64,000 nucleotides of DNA from Amphibalanus amphitrite (taxonomy: Eukaryota > Arthropoda > Thecostraca > Balanomorpha > Balanidae): NCBI RefSeq assembly GCF_019059575.1, contig NW_024881531.1, positions 1,178,001 through 1,242,000 of the forward strand, read 5' to 3'. The stretch's first letter is position 1; the number at the start of each line of letters is the position of its first letter. The translations under genes were made by a program, and so were the position numbers. Below are positions 49,221-59,306 of the stretch, in pieces. A model generated the notes under the pieces. That model was not told where the DNA came from, ran no database searches, and worked only from the letters and a program-made list of their open reading frames with translations.

Positions 49221-50266
49221 ACCGCGCCGGGCCGGGGTGCGGTTTTTCGCAGATATCTCAAAATCTTTATGGCACACCTGTTCGTGCATCTTTTCCGCAC
49301 ATGTTGTGAAAATTTCAGACCCAGGTCGCCTTAGGTCAGGTCACCAGATCACGTCAAGTGACCTCACCTCAGAAAAAATAAGAATGCTCGTCATAGCTAC
49401 ACCGATTGATCGATTGCCTTGAAACTTTCAGCGATTGATTAGAGCAACATTATCTATAAAATGTATATCTCGGAATTTTGATATCGGTGACACCTTTAGA
49501 CACTCTCAAACATCGAGATGTAGGTAAGATTGACACACTGAACCGGAAAATGGCAACTGTGACCCCTCGTCATGTCCCCGAGGTCATCTCAGGTCACGAA
49601 CGGAATCTAACAGTTTTTCGCTAATAACTTCTGATAGAGGCGTGCTAGAGCGCTGAAAACGCCTTAGATGTGTTCGGCTCGACGTTGCGGATCGACTGAT
49701 ATGCAACATGACCTTTTCCGGTCAGGTCATGACCTTGACCTGAGGTCAAATTTTCAAGTTGACCTTTCAAGGTCAAATTATAGTTCATTCGACGCGTCTC
49801 GACGAGAGGAACACGATGCTGGCAAAAGTAATGTCCTGACTCTTTTGAGTCAAAAGTTATTGCCGAAAAAACGTTTTTCGTAAAAACGGCTATTTTTGGA
49901 GTTTTTGCCCTCTGGAGGCTAAACCGTTGACCTGAGGTCAAATCTGAGAACATTACTCAGAAAGGTCTGTAAAAGGGCTATCGAATGCGCTTTTCTGCGG
50001 CGCTGTAGCTCTATCGGTTCCCGAGATAGCCGTCGGCTGTTTCCAGAATGTTGAAATAGTCAACATTTTACCTTTGGTGACCTCTGGTGACCTGACCTTT
50101 GACCTGACCCAAAAAATGACTGAAGTGTTTTCGTCCTTATTTTGGACGTTCTTTCGATTGCCGCTTACCGCGTCTCGCTATGTGGCCCAGGAGCCGAGTT
50201 AGAAGGGGGTGTTCAGACACCCCCCCCTCCCCGGCGCGGAATCTCAGAGCTCCGGCCCGGCGCGGG
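49221..50266. mobile_element. 1,046-bp TTAA-flanked nonautonomous element (piggyBac-like), copy 2
   Basis: TTAA lies at 49217-49220 and 50267-50270. Terminal repeats: ACCGCGCCGGGCCGGGG at the left and CCCGCGCCGGGCCGGAG read inward from the right. As in the 21-kb copy, the right end carries an extra internal copy of the terminal sequence (CCGCGCCGGGGAGG) and a small palindrome beside a G/C run (GTGTTCAGACACCCCCCC). The interior is noncoding and rich in AGGTCA/TGACCT, including the palindrome AGGTCATGACCT (49724-49735) and AGGTCA-tctc-AGGTCA (49581-49596). Confidence 0.85.
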
Positions 50267-50270
50267 TTAA

Positions 50271-52530
50271 AAGTCCTGAATAAACATCCCTGCACTGAGG
50301 TCTGCCGTCTGAGACTCAGGAAGAGCAAGACTCAATGGCATTAAGCCAAGTGGCTTCTGGCTATACCCATGACCTTCAATCAAATGTAAGGTAAGGTCTA
50401 GGTAGGTGTACATGTGGACAAGAAGATAAGGGACAGCTTTCACGAAAAAGAAAAAAAATATTTCCTCACATCAATTGAATACCAGTCTTCATATTACAGG
50501 CTCCAAGAAAAAAAACACAGGGAAGCTAGTCAATGATTCAAACATCATTTGCAGCATAAACATAATAAATTCATCATTCATTTCAACCAATTTAAGGCCC
50601 AATTGGAAAAGCCCTGAATCACATGCTCTATCCCTTGACATAAGCAAGAGTCCTTTACCATTACCTAGTTAAGGAGCTTGATGAGCTCAAGACCCTAAAG
50701 GCCCTAGTGGTCTTCAAAATTATCATTACTGGTGAGTGGTAGGGCAAGGGAAAAAGTTAATAAAAGTAATTATAGGGTGGCACTATCCAAAATATACACA
50801 AAAAAAATCATATTAAATGCTAGAAAAGACTTGATTGCCTGTCGACTGTCATCAATCTCTGATGAATAACCATCATTGGCCTGGCAGTGGCCTTGCTCAT
50901 GCTGGTGCCATTATTCACCATGTTGTCCAGGCATGAAAGAGACCGGTGAAAACAGGGCGCCAGAGGGCATAGTGAGTCATGTGATTATGAAGTACTTCAC
51001 GTTCACCCCCTCTCAACGCCTTCTACATGCTGGAAGTCACGTGGTTTATCAAATCGCCCCAGGTGCCCTGTTTTCACTGTTGCCCAGCAATGACCTTAGA
51101 AGTAGGTAACATATACATTATACACTGTGGAAGTAACCACTTCACGGTTAGGGCACGACACATTAATAAATTCAGGTTGGGCGAAACTGCACCTTCCAAA
51201 TATTGTCAACATGGCCATATTCAGTAACACAACACCACACATTTTTATCATTGTGCCACGAGTCAGGCACAGTATTTCTATTAATATCTATTGGAGCTTT
51301 ATGGCAAACCACCTACAAGGTCATCTGGGCCCATCACGCACATTAGCCATGATAGGCCGGTGCAAGCGGCAGAGCTAAAAAGCATGCTTCGCAATAGTTT
51401 TCACTGCCCGGCAATCCAATCAAAATAGCATGCCAGCTCATGCCTGCTATGTCACACCCCAGATGATATTTTGCCAGGTGTCAGGCCTTATACCACGCTG
51501 TCTTATTCACTGCCACTGGTAAGCTTAAGTTCAGCATCTTTAATCTAACCTAGCCCTAATGTTTATCAGGATCAATAAAAAAGATTTGGGACACATATGT
51601 TCTGCTCACAGTCTGTAAAAGCAAATATTGGATCAATGCAATAAAAAAGTAAAAACTAAAACACAGTGATTCATACAGATGACTCACCCACTTACAAAAC
51701 TCACCAGCATTCACAACACAACTTGAAATCGCAACGCCCAGTCACCACAAAGCAGTTATAGAGCAACTGGACGTAAGAGATAAATTTGTAAACATTTGTG
51801 CAGTGACGTCAATAGTTTTAAACCAAAAAATGCGACTTAATTGATGGTTTGAATAGTTTATGAGTCAAAAACAAAATATTAGAAAAATGTGCTTTGAATT
51901 AGACCAGTAGCTAACGAATATCTACTTTCACTGCAGGTAAAAACCAGCAAAAATGTATTTAATAAAAAAAAAGATATACGATCTAAGTATGTCATATGTT
52001 GCTTGTGAAACCATTCCTCAGAGGTTTCTTCGAGCCTTGAATATTGAGGCATTTAAAACGCATCTTTATTTACTTTTACAAAATTATACTCAAATGATGT
52101 CAATGATATTTTACAGTTCATTTTTACGTTTTATTTCGATATTATCGTATTTTGTCACATATACTTGTCGATGTACAGCTCAAAATGATATTTAAAGGAA
52201 ATCTTTGTCAAGTTAACCTATGAAAAATATATTTTTTTGCAAAGACGTCATTTAGCTAAAAGTTAATGGTGTAGTTTTTCTTTTTCAGCAGTCCTCAGCT
52301 TATCGTATCAAGTGGATTCCTTGTCGGTCTTTTGGTTTCGAGGGCTGTGTCAGTGGTTTGGAGTGGTTTGGAAATATTTTACAAGAAAAGCCTAAAGGTA
52401 AGTCGTTCCATGATAGCTTAAATTTCAATTTGAGCTAGATATGTTAATTGAGCGTGGTTAAATTTTAGTAGCATTTTGCTGTGGGTCTTATGTTATGCTC
52501 TAAGAATGAGAACGTTAAATTACGTGTCCG
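50271..52530. other. Intergenic stretch between CHMP4 and COX6C
   Basis: AT-rich. A possible LINE polymerase tail lies near 52008-52080; no gene recognised. Confidence 0.45.
51995..52195 (+). pseudogene. Possible LINE polymerase tail
   Basis: The frame reads ETIPQRFLRALNIEAFKTHL, with FK exactly 12 residues after the Pro, the same spacing as the tails at 2.7 and 13.3 kb (xxLP...FK...L). The Trp-Asn is absent and the identity is short, so this is tentative. Confidence 0.3.
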
Positions 52531-52886
52531 GACAAAATTTCGTCTGACATTTTTTCGTCGGACAGTTTTTCGTCCGCAGATTTTCGTCCGACTTTTATTC
52601 GTCTCGCATTTTTTCGTCTGTACATTTTTTCGTCTGTGCATTTCTTCGTCTGTACATTTTTTCGTCTGTACATTTTTTCGTCCGGACATTTTTTCGTTCG
52701 TATATTTTTTCGTCTGTACATATTTTCGTCCGGACATTTTTTCGTTCAATAAATTTTACGTCTGTGCACCCAAGGTTGAGTGAAAACAAACTACAATTAT
52801 ATTCAACTGTGAGGCAAATGACGTCATAATAATACTCGGGGCGAAGCAGTGCAGTGCCGAAGGCAATGCCTTAGGAGAGATTACAG

Positions 52887-52999
52887 GCAATGGTAAGTCA
52901 AATATTTTTAGGTTAAGTGGTTGTGTATCTGGCTTCAGGCCGAAGGCCTGAAGCCTGATGCATAACCACTTAACCTAAAAATATTTGACTTACCATTGC
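52887..52999. repeat. Central hairpin of the fold-back unit
   Basis: A perfect 36-bp outer stem (GCAATGGTAAGTCAAATATT...), a short mismatched part, then GGCTTCAGGCC-GAA-GGCCTGAAGCC. Confidence 0.93.
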
Positions 53000-53054
53000 T
53001 TGCAATCTATTCATGCAAGTAACTTTTTCCTTATCCCCCGGTAGGCAAACATCA

Positions 53055-53122
53055 GTAGGTAAGGTTAGGTAAGGTTAGGTTAGGTTAGGTTAGGTTAGGT
53101 TAGGTTAGGTTAGGTTAGGTTA
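53055..53122. repeat. Interstitial arthropod telomere repeat (TTAGG)n
   Basis: About 12 units of TTAGG, nearly perfect, preceded by two GGTAA variants and followed by GTTAC variants. TTAGG is the ancestral arthropod telomere repeat. It lies in single-copy surroundings with genes on both sides, so it is interstitial rather than a chromosome end. Confidence 0.9.
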
Positions 53123-53355
53123 CGTTACGTTAAATTGTAGACGAAAAAATGTCCGGACGAAAAAACGCACAGACGAAAAAATATACGAACAAAAAAATGT
53201 CCGGACGAAAAAATGTACAGACGAAAAAATGAACAGACGAAAAAATGCACAGACGAAAAAATGTACAGACGAAAAAATGCGAGACGAAAAAAAGTCGGAC
53301 GAAAATCTGCGGACGAAAAATTGCCCGACGAAAATCTGCTGGACGAAAAACCGTC

Positions 53356-54316
53356 ATGGAATCGTTAAATTATGATGGCGTTTGGTGACGCTGTTTTCCG
53401 TATTTCGGTTGTTGCCTGCTCATAAGGCCTGAATAACTCGGAGATCGTGTTATCATTTTCATGAGCACAAGAGCCAGGCTGAGCAGCGTAGACATTTCCA
53501 CTTTAAGAGGCGGATTGTGCTAAATGTTCATTGCAGCATCCAGAAGAGCTTGGTGCGCCAAAATGCTGGCTCACAAATGGTCAAAGAAATTTTGGCGCAA
53601 CCAGGCTATTTCAGAAATTTTGATGCAAAGATGACTAGACCTAACATTAGTTAACTTCACTTGCTACACTACACTCGAGTCATAAACCGAATTGATGATG
53701 GGTGCGTAATTTCATCTGAGGCCACCCGTCCCGAAGTCCCCCTGGGTAGACGTTTGTGACAGGCCTTGAATGATTGGGACTAGGATGCAGAGTGTGGACT
53801 GGGCTGGTTGATCTTCGGGTTCCTAGCCACTGAGGCTGTGTCTGTAGTGGACCATACTTGAGCAAGGTGACTGGCATTGTTAACAGTTTTTAAGTACGGT
53901 TTCATGGGGCTTGAGAAGACTGATCAAATAATTGGGCTGGAGGAACATGGTGACTGCTCAATGCTCATGCTCTATGTGTAATGTAGCGTGCATTATGTGC
54001 GGGAGGTAGTTTGCTCGCCGAGTCGTCTGAAGAGAACTTAGTGCACTATGATGATTGAAATTCAGTGCTCTGGATGATTGTCTATTTTTCGGTGCTGGTG
54101 TTATGTCTAGCGATATTCCTGATTTGAAATGTCCTGGAAGTGGAGTGAATGACAAAATGTTTGCTGCAGAAGGCCGCGGTAAAGGGGAATGGGCTAACTC
54201 CGGGCCCTCCGCAGTCCGCAGTTGTGCGCAAAATCACGAGCACAAAGTGAGTCAGGCAACTGGCAGCACAGCTTGCCGTACCATAGGTACCTATCAACCT
54301 TGTGTCCTCTCTCATT
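53356..54316. other. Intergenic stretch
   Basis: No gene, repeat or RNA recognised. Confidence 0.45.
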
Positions 54317-54320
54317 TTAA

Positions 54321-55200
54321 CCCTCGCCCGTGTTTTGCCAGCCGCGAACGTAAAAGGTCCGTTGGACCCCCCCCCCTTCCTTTGCCGTTTGGACCCTGAT
54401 CGAGCTAGAGTTTTGCGGAAAAAACGAGCGTGTTGTCCGTTACGAGAGGAAGCTAATGATACCCAATTTTAAGGTCCTAGGTCATTGGTTGACCTTCCGG
54501 GTCAGGTCAATGACTCAAAAGTCGGTAAAATCGGGGCCTGTTAGAGCGTCGTAAAGTGGGGCTGGAATGGGGTTTTCGGGGTGCTGATCACGCATATCAT
54601 GTCAGTTTTGATCACAGATGATGTCTTCATGCATTTATGCCAGGTCACGTCAGGTCAGGTCAACCAGTAGGGGTCCTGCCGAGTACCTATTCGAAGTAGG
54701 TGTCAACCGCCCCTGGCAGCTTCGTAACATGTTACGAAGGCACCAGAACTACTTCGTTAATGATCAAATGGTTGCTTAATTCGAATTCAGCTCCAAAAAC
54801 TAGCCTAGCAACATGTAAAACTCGAAAAAGTGAACCGACGTCACCAAAGGTCAGTGACCTGACCTGACCTTCAGAGTTCAGGTTACCTTGACACCCACCC
54901 TAATGCATGGGAGCAACATCAAATCACATGTTTGAACGCTTGAAACTACGAAAAGACTGCAAACGCGCGGCTAATGCGAGCCGACTAACGCCGAATCGCG
55001 TTTCCTGCCAAACATAGTCTCGAGAAATATGTCACAACTCACAAGTCAAAGGTCATTTGAGTCAGGGTCATAAAATTTTCAGGGTAGGTGTAAAACTGCT
55101 AAACCCTAGGGTACTGAAAGTTCGGTCGCGAACGGTCTTTTTTACGCGAGGTATTCGCGAAAAATCAGGGGGGTCCGTTCCACCGAAAGTCTCCCCCAGT
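54321..55200. mobile_element. Degenerate TTAA element, third relative (right end lost or unrecognised)
   Basis: TTAA (54317-54320) is followed by CCCTCGCCCGTGTTTTGCCA and then GGTCCGTTGGACC beside a C10 run, the same layout as the left ends of the other two elements. The interior is again rich in TGACCT/AGGTCA, with the perfect AGGTCAGTGACCT at 54848-54860. Near 55170 GGGGGGTCCGTTCCACC mirrors the left inner block, but no matching terminal repeat with TTAA follows. Confidence 0.55.
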
Positions 55201-55802
55201 ATATGGTTACTGCATCATATTTTGGTTCATCGTGACCTCACACACACACACTGTTCGTGGTGTTTTGCGCCCACTAGGAGCTGTGGATACGGTGGCTTTG
55301 TTGCTCTCTGGCTGTCTGGAACAGCGGTCAGCTTCAATCCAACTTGAATGTTTGTACCCACAAATGTAGGCAGAGAGGGCAATGAGCGCCCGCTTGATAA
55401 ACCCAAGCGTCGCCGGTATCCACTAGAGGCAGTCGGCGAGGCCAGATGCTAGCGACACGAGCATGATATTTGGCCTAATCTCCACCTGTTCTGACCCAGT
55501 TTTCAGACGCTAGTGCCTCGTTGGTTTTCAGACAGTAATTTTATTTACCTCTGGCGTAGGATTGTGTTGCAGCGTTTGCTACGCGTATCTCGCACAGGCC
55601 GTGGCCTAGCCGCTGCACTTGGGCGCTCCAACTGAACAGTGTTTGGCCGACAGTCCATGCACCGATACTTTGCGTAGAGACAATGCGAGGTAACCGCTTC
55701 AGCTATTCTAAAAAAAAAAAAACTGCTAGATCACAGCGTTGTGTGTGTCTGTCCATGCCCATATCAGCGCTGGCCGCTGACCGCTGATATTTTGTTCGAC
55801 AG
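55201..55802. other. Region upstream of COX6C
   Basis: A promoter and noncoding first exon of COX6C are expected here, but no TATA box or clear exon was identified. A run of 12 A lies at about 55711-55722. Confidence 0.4.
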
Positions 55803-55954
55803 ATGTCTCTCGCGAAGCCCCAGATGCGTAACCTGCTGCAGGCGGCCATCAAGAAGAACCTGGCGATCACGGCGGGCGTGACCACGGCCGCTGTCGCCGC
55901 CTACTACTTCCTGGTGAAGGCGCCGCGGAAACAAAAGTACGCCGAGTTCTACAA
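55803..55954 (+). CDS. COX6C: COX6C coding exon 1
   Basis: This exon encodes residues 1-50 and two bases of Lys51. It holds the N-terminal matrix segment, the transmembrane helix and YAEFY. The donor is GTGAGT at 55955. Confidence 0.93.
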
Positions 55955-56362
55955 GTGAGTACTCGGTGCAGCGGTCTTAGAGACGCATTTGATGGTGGTA
56001 GTGGTGGTGGCTTTGTATGGTTGAATTGAATGAAATCGTTTTTTCATGAATAGTCACTATGACTTCAGTATTTATTTCCCTTTGAGATCACAATCCAAAT
56101 GCACATCTTCATTTTGAAATGTTATGACATTTGATTTTTTACGTTCTTTGCGATACATTGGGCCAACATATTTTTCCCCAGATACGTGTGGTCACCGTTG
56201 TTCGTAGTAAAGTAGTACCTATTGGTCATCCAATGACGTTACCGGTGTGGCTTTTGACACCACTGACTATCGCCACCATATTCCAGGAACTACGACGCCG
56301 AAGCCGAGTTCGAGAGGATGCGGAAGCTGGGCCTCTTCCAGGCGTGCTCCAAGGACGATTGA
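55803..56362 (+). CDS. COX6C: Cytochrome c oxidase subunit 6C
   Basis: COX6C is a single-span accessory subunit of respiratory complex IV in the inner mitochondrial membrane. Joining 55803-55954 to 56287-56362 gives 75 residues and a TGA stop, the usual length. The N-terminus is MSLAKPQMRNLL. A hydrophobic helix lies at about 20-38 (NLAITAGVTTAAVAAYYFL), followed by a basic RKQK and the hallmark YAEFYKNYDAEAEFERM and LGLFQ. The match to insect cyclope and vertebrate COX6C is clear over the second half. The intron is GTGAGT...TTCCAG. The ATG directly follows an AG preceded by TGTTCGAC, so a noncoding 5' exon probably lies upstream. A 3' UTR intron and an AATAAA follow. Confidence 0.95.
56287..56362 (+). 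CDS. COX6C: COX6C coding exon 2
   Basis: The acceptor TTCCAG ends at 56286. The exon completes Lys51 and encodes NYDAEAEFERMRKLGLFQ to CSKDD and TGA, the conserved C-terminal intermembrane-space part of the subunit. Confidence 0.93.
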
Positions 56363-56382
56363 ACTCAGCCTGTCAACCTATT

Positions 56383-56814
56383 GTAAGCATGACTTTGGTG
56401 GTCTCATTGAACTTGACACTGTTTTGACATGTGATGGGAAGCTCGTATTTCCTCTAACGCCCTTCGTTGCTACAGGAACTTGAAAGTAACGGTTTGAATA
56501 ACATAGGTATGCCATCGATCAAAATCGATGCTTGAATTATTGTCCGATTTCGCCTGGCTTTTTAGTTTGGAGATGAATCTACATGAGAGAATTGTGAATT
56601 CGATCTGACTGCGAATCATTCATGTCTTTAGCGATTCGAGGTCCCTATTTACAAGAACTGAGGTTATTCCCGAAATGAATAGCTCAATCGATAATCTACA
56701 CCGTCGTTAATTGTCGTCAATTCCCGGGAGCTTGTTGGAAGTTTCGGCATCTGACTAGGGTAACGTGCATTGCTTTTGTATCTCACTTCTCACGAACCTC
56801 TCTTTACGTTTCAG
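56383..56814 (+). other. COX6C: Probable 3' UTR intron of COX6C
   Basis: A GTAAGC donor lies 21 bases after the stop codon. A pyrimidine-rich tract ending TTTACGTTTCAG lies at 56803-56814, shortly before the polyA signal. Removing this stretch would bring the stop within about 120 bases of AATAAA. This is inferred from splice-site shape only. Confidence 0.55.
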
Positions 56815-56908
56815 GTTCTGATGTACCTTATGTATCAAGAGAGAATGCTGGTGCCTGACATCGGCGTCGGGTGCCTAGAACCAAAGTGTCCGTCGTGATT
56901 TCCACTAT

Positions 56909-56914
56909 AATAAA
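56909..56914 (+). promoter_or_regulatory. COX6C: COX6C polyadenylation signal AATAAA
   Basis: A canonical AATAAA is followed by a G/T-rich stretch (GTGGCTTTGTCTG) about 20 bases later, as expected for a cleavage site near 56930. It is the first convincing signal after the COX6C stop. Confidence 0.7.
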
Positions 56915-57682
56915 CGAGGCACGAACTGTGGCTTTGTCTGCAGTCTGACTACGCGAATTCATCGTACTACGGGCATTAGAAATTTCAGTTTCACATTACA
57001 GATCAACAGGATGTGTAATTGTTGGCAGTTGATGTGGCGACGTTTTGGCTTCAATGACTAACAGAAGGATGTGTGGTTAAGATCACCAGAACCTAATAAG
57101 GGTAAGGGATTGAGAAGATTATGCAGAAAACAAACGGCGAAATAGTTGCTCAACCTCGGGGTAACTCAGGCGACACGGCAGCGGTCCCGGCGCAATACCA
57201 CGGCACGAAGTTGTCTGGAAGGAAGTCGTTGTCTCACATGATTTCCATTTATCTGCTGATGAGTCTGACAGCTGAAAGCCAATTGATAGGTAGACAGCAC
57301 AGGTTTATTTTAGCTTAATCGGTCAGGCGATTGTGAGTCGTGTGGTCCATGGGACAGTGAATGACGATACAGGAATTGGTTCGGGCCCGTGGCGTGCTGG
57401 GCTAGCCCGTTTTTGAAGTTACGAACAGGCACTCATTCTGAGGTACTTGTAAGGATTTTTCAACAATTCTTCCCGGGGAAGGGCGTAAAGCATCAATGTT
57501 GCGATTAAAAACATTGGGATTTTACGGAACAATTGCGGGCGCCGGCCTCAGTTCAGTTCAGATCCATTCCATGCAAGTTCCATGAAGTTCGAAGGCGATA
57601 CCAGAAGTATGGAACGCGGTTTTTTGCGAGATACCTATGAGGCTACAAGAAACAAAATTTTGGCGAAGAAAGAAGGGACATA

Positions 57683-59304
57683 TGGGGCGTGCCACGACAA
57701 ATCGACAAATAAAAAATTAAATTTGCACCCTCATATTGTATTATTCGTTGAAAACTGGTGTAAGGGGTTGTGATGGGCGGGAAAGCCAGCTGTGGCAAGG
57801 ATTTTTTTCTTCGAACAACAGTTTCCGAGATATAGCCTCGGGCAATTCCTGGAGTTCGCGCTGCAGCCCTATGTTTGGCGGCCTATAACTCAGAAACTAT
57901 TGGTTTTTTACGATAAAAACTTTATATGGTTTAACTCACAATCAACCAACAAACATTTTGGCTATCTCGGATTTTCAATTTTTGAAAATTTTGATCACGT
58001 GACCTTTTGTCCTATTTTTCGAAGAGTGACCTTGATATTTTCCCCACTGAATGTTGCAATTTTGTCTGATGACGATTAAAGCCTTATCGATTGTCATTCA
58101 TATGCGATAATAAAAAAAGTGGTTATCGCCCTGCATTGACCTCAGGTCAGGTCATTTTTATGACCTGTCCATTATTACGAGCGGGAGCGACAGCGAGATC
58201 TCGAGAATAAAGCAAGATAGGGACAAGCGGTAAACGGTAAAGGGTACACACGGATAAGGTCTATAATTTTTACTGAGGTCATTTTCAGGTAAGGTCAAAG
58301 ATGACGTCACAGGAGCTAAAAGGAAGTCAAAATAGCGGCACTATACATATATATGAAGTTTTTCTCGAATAACTTTCAAGGTATCCCAGCTAGGAACAAA
58401 CTAATAGCACCATCGTGATCCTCTCGTCGATCCGCATCGAAACATATGTATGTTGACCTCGAAAGGTCGAAAGGTCAAAAGTTGACCTTAGATCACGTGA
58501 CCTAGGGTCAACTTTTGACCTTTCGACCTTTCGAGGTCAACATACATATGTTTCGATGCGGATCGACGAGAGGATCACGATGGTGCTATTAGTTTGTTCC
58601 TAGCTGGGATACCTTGAAAGTTATTCGAGAAAAACTTCATATATATGTATAGTGCCGCTATTTTGACTTCCTTATAGCTCCTGTGCCGTCATCTTTGACC
58701 TGGCCTGAAAATGACCTCAGCAAAAATTATAAACCTTATCCGTGTGTACCCTTTACCGTTTACCGCTTGTCGCTATCTTGCTTTATTCTCGAGATCTCGC
58801 TGTCGCTCCCGCTCGTAATAATGGACAGGTCATAAAAATGACCTGACCTGAGGTCAACGCAGGGCGATAACCACTTTTTTATTATCGCATATGAATGACA
58901 ATTGATAAGGCTTTAATCGTCATCAGACAAAATTGCAACTTTCAGTGGGAAAAATATCAAGGTCACTCTTTGAAAAATAGGACAAAAGGTCACGTGATCA
59001 AAATTTTCAAAAATTGAGAATCCGAGATAGCCAAAATGTTTGTTAGTTGATTGTGAGTTGAGCCATATGCAGTTTTATCGTGAAAAAAAAAACTAATAGT
59101 TTCTGAGTTATAGGCCGCCAAACATAGGGCTGCAGCGCAAACTGCAAGAATTGCCCGAGGCTATATCTCGGAAACCGTTGTTCGAAGAAAAAAATCCTTG
59201 CCACAGCTGGCTTCCCCGCCCATCACAACCCATTAGACCAATTTTAAGCAAAAAATAAAATATGAGGGTGCAGGGCACTTGTCGATTTGTCGTGGAACGC
59301 CCCA
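57683..59304. repeat. 1.6-kb palindrome (two ~810-bp inverted arms)
   Basis: The left arm (57683-58495) and right arm (58497-59304) are reverse complements with few differences and essentially no spacer; the centre is near 58496. The outer ends are TGGGGCGT and ACGCCCCA, each bordered by TA (57681-57682, 59305-59306), which would fit a TA-targeting transposon. It contains paired TGACCT/AGGTCA clusters around 58451-58545 and no coding sequence. The open frames in it are mirror images of noncoding arms. Confidence 0.85.
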
Positions 59305-59306
59305 TA

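Larger units (their letters stand above)
52531..53355. mobile_element. Fold-back unit: concentric inverted repeat with repeat-array arms
   Basis: The arms (about 52531-52765 and 53131-53355) are reverse complements around one centre at 52943. Each is an array of roughly 16-17-bp units such as TTTTTTCGTCTGTACA, with unit variants in the same order in both arms. A hairpin at 52887-52999 has the same centre. The two spacers are of equal length but unrelated; the right one is the TTAGG block. No protein or target duplication was recognised. It resembles fold-back transposons in which minisatellite arms flank a middle domain. Confidence 0.75.

Noticed and set aside
53055..53122. A true chromosome end, from the TTAGG repeats
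   Set aside because: The array is only about 12 units and sequence with genes continues on both sides.
54055..54399. 114-codon open frame between CHMP4 and COX6C
   Set aside because: It runs into the TTAA-type element at 54321 and has no recognisable domain or splice signals.
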